From Elusimicrobia bacterium UBA6262 (lineage in GTDB: Bacteria; CAYTYR01; UBA6262), in the NCBI GenBank assembly GCA_002441095.1, contig DJVG01000044.1, positions 1 to 16,221 of the forward strand: a stretch of 16,221 bases of DNA. Direction: 5' to 3'. Every line of letters starts with the position of its first letter. The first letter of the stretch is position 1. The notes under the pieces were generated by a model that was not told where the DNA came from, ran no database searches, and saw nothing but the letters and a program-made list of their open reading frames with translations. Below are positions 1-6,015 of the stretch, piece after piece. Position numbers and translations under genes: made by a program.

Positions 1-1059
1 ATTGATACTCCCAGCGATGATGGTGACAGCATCGATATTACCTGGACCGCCAGCGCTGCAGTTGTTGGTTATTCCATTTATTATGCTACTCAACCGTTTG
101 CCAGTATTACTGATGAAGGCGTCCAGGTCATGCTGGATTCCCCGGTAGACGATCCGCAGGCTAATAGCGGCACTATCTCTGGCTTGCAGGAAGGCACTGG
201 TTATTATGTAGCTGTCGTAGCCACCCTGGCTGCCGGCAAGAGCAAGACTTCTGTCTCTGCAAATTCCGCGGCCAATATGCTCTCTAATGACAAGCCAGTG
301 TATCCGGTACACAATATCATTAACAGCAATAGCAATGAGGACACTATTTCCTGGGACCAGGATTGCCAGACCCGGGCCATTATCCCGCAGAATCCGGAAA
401 ATCATAACAAGATACTGAATATTACCATACCGCAACAGGAAAAAGTTTCCCTGGTCAGCGCTGCTGATACCAAATTATACAATTCCATGAAACTGGCCTC
501 TGAAGAAGAGCTTGCTTCCAGCATCGTTGAATTCAAAGCTACTGACGTGATCAGCGGCTTGATCACTATCCAGCTGAGTTATGCCGGCGATATCACTGGT
601 TGGCAGGAAACCAACCTGCGGATCTATCAATTAAATGAAAGCTCTGCCAACTGGGAAGAAGTACCAGGCAGCCAACTGATCCATCGTAATAACAATATCA
701 TAGCCGTAGAAATTGCCGGCAGCGAATTAACTGAAGGCCGGATCTATCGTCTTTTCTCACCGGCTGGCGCCCTGGAAAACCTCGAAGAAGTAAAAGTCTA
801 TCCTAATCCCTATAAGCCCAACAGCGGGCTGGGACATACCAAGATTACCTTTACCAACGTTATGAATGAATCAACAGTCAAGATATACACCCTGACCGGC
901 GAACTCGTGCGCACCCTGCGTGATGATTTGGCCCTGGGTGAAGTTAGCTGGGACGCGGCCAATGAAGATGGCCAGAAAGTAGCCAGCGGCTTGTACATAT
1001 TCTTAGTAGAAAGCAATGACAGCAAACATAAGACCGGCAAATTAGCGATCATTAAATAA
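1..1059 (+). CDS. Secreted fibronectin III / FlgD-Ig C-terminal domain protein, 3' part
   Basis: The reading frame is open from base 1, so the gene enters from upstream; 352 codons and a TAA are visible. The first ~95 residues look like a fibronectin type III repeat (GYSIYYATQPF, then SGLQEGTGYYVAVVA). A middle beta-rich stretch follows, with a phrase (LRIYQLNESSANWEEV) common in secreted multi-domain proteins of uncultured phyla. Residues ~261-352 are a FlgD-like / T9SS type A sorting-like Ig domain: VKVYPNPYKPNSG, then KIYTLTGELVRTL, WDAANEDGQKVASGLYIF and the ending KTGKLAIIK. In families with this ending the domain anchors or targets a protein to the cell surface. The next gene encodes a PorV/PorQ-like protein, the kind of partner that handles such C-terminal domains in type IX secretion. 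The biological role of the whole protein is unknown because the N-terminal part is outside the window. Domain calls are from motif recognition. Confidence 0.85.
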   Translation: MDTPSDDGDSIDITWTASAAVVGYSIYYATQPFASITDEGVQVMLDSPVDDPQANSGTISGLQEGTGYYVAVVATLAAGKSKTSVSANSAANMLSNDKPVYPVHNIINSNSNEDTISWDQDCQTRAIIPQNPENHNKILNITIPQQEKVSLVSAADTKLYNSMKLASEEELASSIVEFKATDVISGLITIQLSYAGDITGWQETNLRIYQLNESSANWEEVPGSQLIHRNNNIIAVEIAGSELTEGRIYRLFSPAGALENLEEVKVYPNPYKPNSGLGHTKITFTNVMNESTVKIYTLTGELVRTLRDDLALGEVSWDAANEDGQKVASGLYIFLVESNDSKHKTGKLAIIK

Positions 1060-1068
1060 GAGGGGCAT

Positions 1069-2028
1069 ATGAAAAGCAATTTTAAATTACAAATTACAAA
1101 TTCTAAATTAAGAATGATGATACTGATCCTGGCGTTTGTTATTGGGCCTTTAGCCTTTGGCCTTTCCGCTGGCTATGCAAGCGGGACAGGAACGACTGGC
1201 GCGCAGTTCTTGCGGTTAGGAGCCGGAGCCCGTCCGGTAGCTATGGGCAATGCTTTCACCGCGATCGCTGATGATGCTAACGGGCCGCAATATAATGCTG
1301 CCGGTATTGCCTGGGCGAAGCACAAAGAAGCTATTGCCAGTTATATCGATTACCTTGAAGGTATCAGCTATGGTTATGTCGGTTATATACATCCGTTGCC
1401 CAACGGCAGTGCTCTGGGCCTGGCCCTGGCCTATCTTGATTCAGGAGCTATTGACCAGACTGACCTGGCCGGCAGTTCGATCGGCACTTTTTCCAGTACC
1501 CAGAACCTGCTTTTGCTGACATATGCCAAAACCATTGGGTCAAAAATGTCCTGGGGCACCAATCTGAAAGTATTCCGGCAAAAAATTGAAGCAGAAAAGG
1601 CCAATGGCTATGCTTTGGATCTTGGAACTATCTATAAAGCCTGGCCGCGTTTGTCTTTCGGCGTTAATGTGCAGAACCTGGGACCCGGGGTAAAGTTTGT
1701 GCAGGAAAAAGATCCCTTGCCTTTAACGATCAAAGCCGGTGCCGCCTATATTTTTGTGGAAGACAAACTGACTTTGGCCACAGACGCGAAATACCAGCCC
1801 AAGGAAGAAAGCAAGGTCAGCGAGAATGTAGGACTGGAATACTGGGTCAACCAGAACCTGGCTCTCCGGGTCGGTTATGATACGGCGAACATTTCTGACA
1901 TTGAAAATTTTAACGGCCTTACCGCCGGGCTGGGCTTCCAGATCGCTGGTTTTAATTTACACTATGCCTGGATGCCGTACGGGATCCTCGGCGATACCCA
2001 CCGCATTTCAGTAGGATATAAATGGTAA
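1069..2028 (+). CDS. PorV/PorQ family outer-membrane beta-barrel protein
   Basis: 319 residues, exported and predicted to sit in the outer membrane. Residues ~1-39 are a signal peptide ending near YASG. The family signature follows at ~45-83: GAQFLRLGAGARPVAMGNAF, then ADDANGPQYNAAGIAW. Alternating polar and aromatic strands fill the rest, and the chain ends in RISVGYKW, a C-terminal aromatic typical of barrel insertion signals. PorV-type proteins carry or attach CTD-bearing cargo in type IX secretion; the upstream gene ends in such a domain, which suggests a pair, but no other secretion component is visible here. The start follows AGGGG by only 3 nt; Met16/Met17 are alternative starts that would give a more ordinary signal peptide. 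Oddly, the n-region and h-region codons consist partly of 7-nt periodic DNA. The gene overlaps the next by 7 nt (ATGGTAA). Confidence 0.85.
   Translation: MKSNFKLQITNSKLRMMILILAFVIGPLAFGLSAGYASGTGTTGAQFLRLGAGARPVAMGNAFTAIADDANGPQYNAAGIAWAKHKEAIASYIDYLEGISYGYVGYIHPLPNGSALGLALAYLDSGAIDQTDLAGSSIGTFSSTQNLLLLTYAKTIGSKMSWGTNLKVFRQKIEAEKANGYALDLGTIYKAWPRLSFGVNVQNLGPGVKFVQEKDPLPLTIKAGAAYIFVEDKLTLATDAKYQPKEESKVSENVGLEYWVNQNLALRVGYDTANISDIENFNGLTAGLGFQIAGFNLHYAWMPYGILGDTHRISVGYKW
1081..1115 (+). repeat. AT-rich heptamer tract inside the start of the PorV-like gene
   Basis: Successive 7-nt units read TTTAAAT, TACAAAT, TACAAAT, TCTAAAT, TAAGAAT. Because 7 is not a multiple of 3, each unit is read in a different phase, giving the peptide FKLQITNSKLR. 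The tract resembles one arm of the intergenic heptamer elements further downstream but has no complementary arm nearby. Confidence 0.7.
1147..1167 (+). repeat. CCTTTRG heptamer tract in the signal-peptide codons
   Basis: Three 7-nt units, CCTTTAG, CCTTTGG and CCTTTCC, lie head to tail and encode part of the hydrophobic core (PLAFGLS). This second heptamer tract begins about 30 nt after the AT-rich one and has a different unit sequence but the same period. Confidence 0.6.
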
Positions 2029-3509
2029 ATAAAAAATATTTCATCATTTTCATAATATCACTCTGCCTGGCTGCGTCTTGGTCCCGGGTTTACGGACAAG
2101 AGGCCGACAATATATACCGGCAATCATTAGCTGACTTAAATAAATCGGTACTGCTTCATTTGGATAAACATAGTAATCAAACCACCGGATTAGTGGAAAG
2201 TTTTCAAGGGACCACCGGTTACTATTTTGATGATGCTACCAAGAGATATTATCAGCAAAAAGAAGGCCTGCTGGACCAGCAGGCCTTTACCTATGACCTG
2301 GCTTTAGCCGTGATCATGTACACTATCAATGATCAAAAAAGCAAGGCCGACCAGATCCTGCGGATCTTGAAGAACAATTTCTATGCGGTTAAAAATGGCT
2401 ATACCGGACTGCTCACCTCCTACCGTATCACTAGTTTTGATATTTGGGGGGAAGACGCTCTTTTAGCTGGTATTGACGGGGACAGGATACATGTCGGGCC
2501 GAATATGTGGGTCGCCCTGGCCGCCCTGCAATATGACCAGGTCAACCATACTCATAAATATCTTAAATTTGCGATTGATATTGCCCGCTGGGCCTATAAC
2601 CTGCCGCATTTTAGGTTCCCTGACGGGAGCCGCGGGGCAGTCAGCATGGGCAGCGGCTGGGGTACTAACTGGAGTAAAGTCTATTCCACGGAAAATGTTA
2701 TCGATAACTATGCCGTGCTTACAATTTTGGAACAGATATATCAGCAAGACCCGGGCAAGTACCAGCAGCTGTTTGAGCAACGCAAGTTTGGTTTGAAAAA
2801 GATCAGGTACGAAAAAGCCTGCATTAAGAAATGGCTGCTGGAGATTGTTTATAGCCGCCAAAATAAGCTCTTTCATTGTGGCTACAACGAGTCTGGCGTT
2901 GATACCACTAAAGCGCTGGATACCGTTAGCTGGAGTATTGCTGCCATCGGGCCGGAGGAAATGATCCGTTGGGGCCTGGACCCGTTCAAAATGATCAAAT
3001 GTGCCGAAGATAACTTTTTAGTACAGCACGACATTAACGATATCGCTATTTCTGGTTTTGATTTTACCGATGAAAAGGGCAAAGACCCAAAACGGTCCCG
3101 GTTGATCTGGTGGGAAGGCACGGGACAAATGGTCATCACCTATCAGGTAATGGCAGAATTTTGCCGGCGCAACCAGGCCCCCGACCAGGCGGCTGAATAC
3201 GAGGAAAAAGCTTTCCGCTATATAGCCGAAATGAATAAGATGAATGAACTGGCCAAATTACCCAAAGGAATATTGCCATATACCAGTATTCAGCCCCGAG
3301 ACCGTGAAATAATTAATACTTTTTTCTTTGGCTGGGAAATTCCCCGCGGCAAGAATGGGCAATGGGTTACGGCTCTCTCCAGCACGATCTGGCGGGTTTT
3401 TGGCCTCAGCGGCTTCAATCCTCTCGTTAAAGAGCAAAAAACCAGCGGGGGCTTACAGCAGGTACCGCGCAAGATGCGGGCCGGTATGCAGAAAGAAATA
3501 AAAAATTAA
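2022..3509 (+). CDS. Secreted (alpha/alpha)6-toroid, glycosidase-like protein
   Basis: 495 residues. A signal peptide (MVNKKYFIIFIISLCLAAS) ends near VYG|QE at residue 25. The rest is helical, with spaced aromatic and acidic motifs that recur in six-hairpin glycosidase-like proteins: QAFTYDLALAV (87-97), GPNMWVALAAL (159-169), STENVIDNYAVL (222-233), LDTVSWSIAAIGPE (299-312), WWEGTGQMVITY (363-374) and a C-terminal WVTALSSTIWRVFGLSGFNP (448-467). The pattern suggests a periplasmic or extracellular enzyme acting on a polysaccharide, but I cannot assign a family number, substrate or catalytic acid. Alternatives are a polysaccharide lyase or a non-catalytic toroid. The start codon lies inside the last codons of the PorV-like gene, so translation is probably coupled. 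A shared operon with the two upstream genes is inferred. Confidence 0.7.
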   Translation: MVNKKYFIIFIISLCLAASWSRVYGQEADNIYRQSLADLNKSVLLHLDKHSNQTTGLVESFQGTTGYYFDDATKRYYQQKEGLLDQQAFTYDLALAVIMYTINDQKSKADQILRILKNNFYAVKNGYTGLLTSYRITSFDIWGEDALLAGIDGDRIHVGPNMWVALAALQYDQVNHTHKYLKFAIDIARWAYNLPHFRFPDGSRGAVSMGSGWGTNWSKVYSTENVIDNYAVLTILEQIYQQDPGKYQQLFEQRKFGLKKIRYEKACIKKWLLEIVYSRQNKLFHCGYNESGVDTTKALDTVSWSIAAIGPEEMIRWGLDPFKMIKCAEDNFLVQHDINDIAISGFDFTDEKGKDPKRSRLIWWEGTGQMVITYQVMAEFCRRNQAPDQAAEYEEKAFRYIAEMNKMNELAKLPKGILPYTSIQPRDREIINTFFFGWEIPRGKNGQWVTALSSTIWRVFGLSGFNPLVKEQKTSGGLQQVPRKMRAGMQKEIKN

Positions 3510-3530
3510 CAGCAGGAGGAAGTGAATATT

Positions 3531-3665
3531 ATGTCTCGCAAGCTTATCCATTCATTTTGTGTCTTTCTCGTTTTGCTGTGTTCGGTTGAGTGTCTGGCTT
3601 TAGATGAAGCGCGTTTGGTCGTTCAAGAGAGCGGCTATCACGTGTATTACGATTCCATCCCCTGA
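3531..3665 (+). CDS. 44-codon ORF: signal peptide plus a short tail, possible gene remnant
   Basis: An excellent ribosome site (AGGAGG at 3514-3519) stands 11 nt before an ATG that opens a 44-codon ORF ending at TGA 3663-3665. The product starts MSRKLIHSFCVFLVLLCSVE, a convincing Sec signal peptide with cleavage near CLA|LDE, then has only about 20 mature residues (ending YHVYYDSIP). This is either a small exported peptide or the 5' remnant of a longer secreted protein cut off by deletion or a stop mutation. The +1 frame stays open for about 33 codons past the stop (to the TGA at 3768-3770), but the residues there are Phe/Leu/Thr-rich and look like low-complexity repeat rather than enzyme. 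I recognise no family. It lies 21 nt after the toroid gene and is probably co-transcribed with it. Confidence 0.45.
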   Translation: MSRKLIHSFCVFLVLLCSVECLALDEARLVVQESGYHVYYDSIP

Positions 3666-3802
3666 ATTCCACCCCAAACTGTTTTTCGCTTTTACTGGTA
3701 ACTGCTTCTCGTTTTTACTGATTCTCGCATTGACTGCTTTCAGATTGACTGGCAACCACTTCATGTGATAAGATACTTAAGTCCTCCCTTCCGTAATAAT
3801 CC
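3666..3802 (+). other. Intergenic spacer with degenerate ACTG repeats
   Basis: No gene seen. Between about 3681 and 3757 the motif TTTTACTG / ATTGACTG recurs four times at 16-22 nt spacing, interleaved with TTCTCG or TTTCAG. It resembles one decayed arm of the downstream inverted elements but lacks a complementary arm. No convincing rho-independent terminator (GC hairpin plus T-run) was found for the upstream gene group. Confidence 0.4.
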
Positions 3803-3830
3803 TTGACAAAAACAGTAGTTGTGGTATATT
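3803..3830 (+). promoter_or_regulatory. Sigma70-type promoter for the LacI-led operon
   Basis: A consensus -35 box TTGACA (3803-3808) is followed after 16 nt by TATATT (3825-3830), one mismatch from the -10 consensus. A start site near 3837 is expected. It is the only strong promoter-like site I found ahead of the regulator, and all following genes run the same way with short gaps, so it may drive the whole downstream cluster. Confidence 0.75.
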
Positions 3831-3841
3831 TGTACTAGTAA

Positions 3842-3859
3842 TATGTTACCGGTATCATA
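3842..3859 (+). promoter_or_regulatory. LacI-family operator candidate
   Basis: TATGTTACCGGTATCATA is an 18-bp palindrome with one mismatched pair. Its core, TGTTACCGGTATCA at 3844-3857, fits the general LacI/GalR operator pattern with a central CG (TGNNANCGNTNNCA). It lies just downstream of the -10 box, covering roughly +6 to +23 of the expected transcript, and ends before the AAGGTGG ribosome site of the regulator gene. A repressor bound here would block RNA polymerase, so the adjacent LacI-family gene is probably autoregulated. Palindrome seen in sequence; binding inferred. Confidence 0.75.
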
Positions 3860-3870
3860 AAAGGTGGCGT

Positions 3871-4902
3871 ATGAACAAACCAGAGAATATTACCATCGAC
3901 ACGATCGCGGAGAAGGCCGGGACTTCCAAGATGACAGTCTCCCGGGTTCTTAATAACCATCCGTATGTCAAATCTAAAACCCGATCCAAAATACTCAGCC
4001 TGATCAAGAAATTCAAATACCATCCAAATCTTACCGCTGTTAATCTTTCCCGTCAATCTTCCCAAACTATTGCCCTGGTCATTCAGTATGAACATTTATT
4101 TACTACCTATTATTTTACCGAGATCCTGCAGGGTATAGAAAAAATGGTAGATGAATATTCTTATAACCTGGTCATCCTTAATGTCACGTCCCAGGAAGAA
4201 GAGGATGTGGAACGGATCACCAGCTGGTATTTTGGCAAGTTCGTCAAAGGATTCCTGGTGCTGGCTCCGCCGCAGAACTCTGTGCTGGTCAAAAAGATGC
4301 GGGAAGCTGATGTGCCTTTCGTGCTGATCGGCGCCAGCGGGGGCTTCAAGGGCAGTAGTTTTGTAGATGTGGAGAATTATACCGGGGCCTACAAAGCAGC
4401 TAAATACCTGATTGACCTGGGTCATAAGCATATCGGTTTTATCGCCGGGCCGCCGGAACGCGGTGATGCCCGCGAACGCGAGGCCGGATTTCGCCAGGCC
4501 CTGGCTGATACAAAGATACCTGTTGCCGAGAGCCTGGTCGTTTGCGGCCATTATAAGGAAGACCTCGGCTACCAGGCAATGCTGCAATTATTGATCCAAC
4601 CTGCCAGGCCAACTGCGGTATTTGCCGCTAACGATCTCATGGCCAAAGGCGCGATGATGGCCATCAAGGAAAGCAACCTCCAGGTGCCTAAAGACATTTC
4701 CCTGGTCGGTTTTGATGATATTGATACAGCGGCCCAGCTGGTGCCCCCTTTGACTACGGTGAAACAGCCGATGTTCAGGCTGGGGACAGAAGCGGCCAAT
4801 TTTCTGATCGAACACAACCCGGAAGACAGCAAGCCATTGCATTTAGTGTTGCCCACCGAACTGATCATAAGAGAGTCGAGCTCCAGAAGATGGCATTTTT
4901 AA
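3871..4902 (+). CDS. LacI-family transcriptional regulator
   Basis: 343 residues, the normal length for the family. Residues ~5-50 form the LacI helix-turn-helix (ITIDTIAEKAGTSKMTVSRV, then LNNHPYV), followed by a hinge helix near HPNLTAVNLSRQ. The remainder is a periplasmic-binding-protein-like sensor domain: DVENYTGAYKAAKYLIDLGH, IGFIAGP, PTAVFAANDLMAKGAM and LVGFDDIDTAAQLVPPLTTV. It is a cytoplasmic DNA-binding dimer expected to sense a sugar from the glycan handled by the downstream genes. The start is set by AAGGTGG (3861-3867) 3 nt before the ATG. The last five codons overlap the first pilin-like gene (13 nt), and the tail residues SSSRRWHF are encoded by DNA that also forms the pilin leader. 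The overlap makes it very likely the first gene of the glycan operon. Confidence 0.92.
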   Translation: MNKPENITIDTIAEKAGTSKMTVSRVLNNHPYVKSKTRSKILSLIKKFKYHPNLTAVNLSRQSSQTIALVIQYEHLFTTYYFTEILQGIEKMVDEYSYNLVILNVTSQEEEDVERITSWYFGKFVKGFLVLAPPQNSVLVKKMREADVPFVLIGASGGFKGSSFVDVENYTGAYKAAKYLIDLGHKHIGFIAGPPERGDAREREAGFRQALADTKIPVAESLVVCGHYKEDLGYQAMLQLLIQPARPTAVFAANDLMAKGAMMAIKESNLQVPKDISLVGFDDIDTAAQLVPPLTTVKQPMFRLGTEAANFLIEHNPEDSKPLHLVLPTELIIRESSSRRWHF

Positions 4903-5426
4903 AAGTAAAAAGAAAAGATGGCCTGACCATGATCGAACTGATGATCGTCGTAACCATTATCGGCGTACTGGCGAGTATTGGCATACCCCGCTATATGACT
5001 TTCACCAAACGGGCCAAAGAAGGGGCAGTTAAGGGTAACCTGGGTGCGTTACGTTCAACATTAGGCCTTTATTATGCGGATACGGAATTCTATCCCCTGG
5101 TTATTTCCGTCGATCCCGCTAGCCCACAGGGTTTATATACTGATGACGGGTTAGGCTGGCAGATACACAACGATTTCCAGCTATATCTTTACGAGCTTCC
5201 CGAATGCAAGATTGGCCCCGCCCCGTCCCTCCCCTGGCAACACACGCGAGCAGATGTTTACCACCTGGGGATAGCTTCCCCCGGCCCGATCGATCCCGGC
5301 CCTAATAATGTAGGCTGGTTGTATTATCGTTCCAGTGATACAGTAAGTGGAATTGCTTACCTGGGCAAGTTTTTTGTTAATGTCGAGGGGACAGATAACA
5401 AAGGGGTCTGCTATAGTTCATGGTAA
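4890..5426 (+). CDS. Type IV pilin / type II pseudopilin-like protein, copy 1
   Basis: 178 residues. An 11-residue leader (MAFLKVKRKDG) precedes a prepilin peptidase site and the mature N-terminus LTMIELMIVVTIIGVLASIG, with the conserved Glu at mature position 5 and a single hydrophobic helix. Position +1 is Leu instead of the usual Phe. The C-terminal globular part has YYADTEFYPL, DDGLGWQIHNDF, a Cys in ELPECKIG, then VGWLYYRSSDTVSG and a closing KGVCYSSW, so two Cys could pair. Such proteins form thin fibres or act as minor pseudopilins, and in several uncultured phyla they accompany secreted glycosidases. The start overlaps the LacI gene by 13 nt and has only a weak AGAAG ribosome site, so translation is probably coupled. 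Substrate binding, export and attachment to the cell surface are all possible roles. Confidence 0.85.
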   Translation: MAFLKVKRKDGLTMIELMIVVTIIGVLASIGIPRYMTFTKRAKEGAVKGNLGALRSTLGLYYADTEFYPLVISVDPASPQGLYTDDGLGWQIHNDFQLYLYELPECKIGPAPSLPWQHTRADVYHLGIASPGPIDPGPNNVGWLYYRSSDTVSGIAYLGKFFVNVEGTDNKGVCYSSW

Positions 5427-5432
5427 AGGAGA
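5425..5432 (+). promoter_or_regulatory. Stranded ribosome-binding site after pilin copy 1
   Basis: AAAGGAGA begins within the stop codon of pilin copy 1 but lies 27 nt before the next start codon, too far to serve it. The identical sequence after copy 2 sits at the right distance from the GH2 start. It is therefore probably a relic: it served the GH2 gene before the second pilin copy was inserted. Confidence 0.55.
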
Positions 5433-5459
5433 ACATATAAGAGAGTCGAGCTTCTGGAT

Positions 5460-6005
5460 ATGGCATTACCAAAAGTAAAAAAAGGAACAGGTTTTACCTT
5501 AGTGGAATTAATGATCGTCGTGGCCATTATCGGCATCATAGCAGGTATTGCCATACCCCGCTATATTAGTTTTATACAACGTTCCAAAGAAGCAAACACG
5601 AAGGGAAACCTCGGTGTGTTACGGTCAGCAATAAGCATATACTATGCAGATGCGGAGCATTTCCCTCTGGCTGTATCTTTTGATCCCCGGCCTGGCAATG
5701 AAAATCACGTTTACTCTGATGATGGATTCTGTTGGGCTATACAAAATGATTTCAAGGCCTATATGGACGAAATTCCCTCGTGCGCGATTGGCCCAAATCC
5801 ATCCTTCGTTGATAATCCAAATAGGTCTGATGTTTGGCACCAGGGACTGCATTGGTCTACAAAAACGCCTGAGCCAGACAGCGCTGCTGTCGGCTGGTGG
5901 TATTACCGCTCTACTGAAACGGTGAGTGGATTGGCTAGTGTCGGCAGAATGTATATTAATGTCTTGGGTAGTGACCGCAAGGGAGAATATTATACTTCAT
6001 GGTAA
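5460..6005 (+). CDS. Type IV pilin / type II pseudopilin-like protein, copy 2
   Basis: 181 residues, a paralogue of the preceding gene along its full length (roughly half the residues identical by eye). The leader MALPKVKKGTG is again 11 residues and is followed by FTLVELMIVVAIIGIIAGIA, a textbook prepilin N-terminus with Glu5 and Phe at +1. Shared blocks include IPRYISF, KGNLGVLRS, YYADAEHFPL, DDGFCWAIQNDF and VGWWYYRSTETVSG. The Cys pattern differs: EIPSCAIG is kept, the C-terminal Cys of copy 1 is Tyr (KGEYYTSW), and a new Cys is present in DDGFCWAI. The disulfide, if any, must therefore differ between the two. No strong ribosome site precedes the ATG (the nearest purine tract, GAGAG, is 14 nt away), which suggests lower output or coupling. 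The start is fixed by its alignment with copy 1. Confidence 0.87.
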   Translation: MALPKVKKGTGFTLVELMIVVAIIGIIAGIAIPRYISFIQRSKEANTKGNLGVLRSAISIYYADAEHFPLAVSFDPRPGNENHVYSDDGFCWAIQNDFKAYMDEIPSCAIGPNPSFVDNPNRSDVWHQGLHWSTKTPEPDSAAVGWWYYRSTETVSGLASVGRMYINVLGSDRKGEYYTSW

Positions 6006-6010
6006 AGGAG
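6004..6010 (+). promoter_or_regulatory. Ribosome-binding site that fixes the GH2 start
   Basis: AAAGGAG lies 5 nt before ATG 6016. An in-frame ATG at 5926 would make the protein 30 residues longer but lies inside pilin copy 2 and has no signal-peptide character. Starting at 6016 puts MDRRWAVIFILIAIGW at the N-terminus, a clear signal peptide. Confidence 0.85.
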
Positions 6011-6015
6011 ATTAT

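Larger units (their letters stand above)
4867..5436 (+). repeat. Tandem duplication, copy 1 (pilin-like gene plus leader)
   Basis: A ~570-bp unit starts inside the 3' end of the LacI gene. ATAAGAGAGTCGAGCT at 4867-4882 is repeated exactly at 5437-5452, and the two pilin start codons (4890, 5460) are also exactly 570 nt apart. The two genes end in the same 16 bases, TTCATGGTAAAGGAGA (5417-5432 and 5996-6011). Coding parts have diverged, so the event is not recent. Confidence 0.8.
5437..6015 (+). repeat. Tandem duplication, copy 2 (pilin-like gene plus leader)
   Basis: Second copy of the unit described at 4867. Its first 16 bases match the 3' end of the LacI gene although no LacI codons are read here. 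It ends with the ribosome site of the GH2 gene. The copy is slightly longer because the second coding sequence is three codons longer. Confidence 0.8.

Noticed and set aside
4890..4902. Frameshift or sequencing error at the LacI-pilin overlap
   Set aside because: Both proteins are complete with normal family ends and starts; a 13-nt overlap is ordinary translational coupling.
5926..6015. Upstream ATG that would extend the GH2 protein by 30 residues
   Set aside because: It lies inside pilin copy 2 in another frame, has no ribosome site, and the ATG at 6016 follows AAAGGAG by 5 nt and begins a proper signal peptide.
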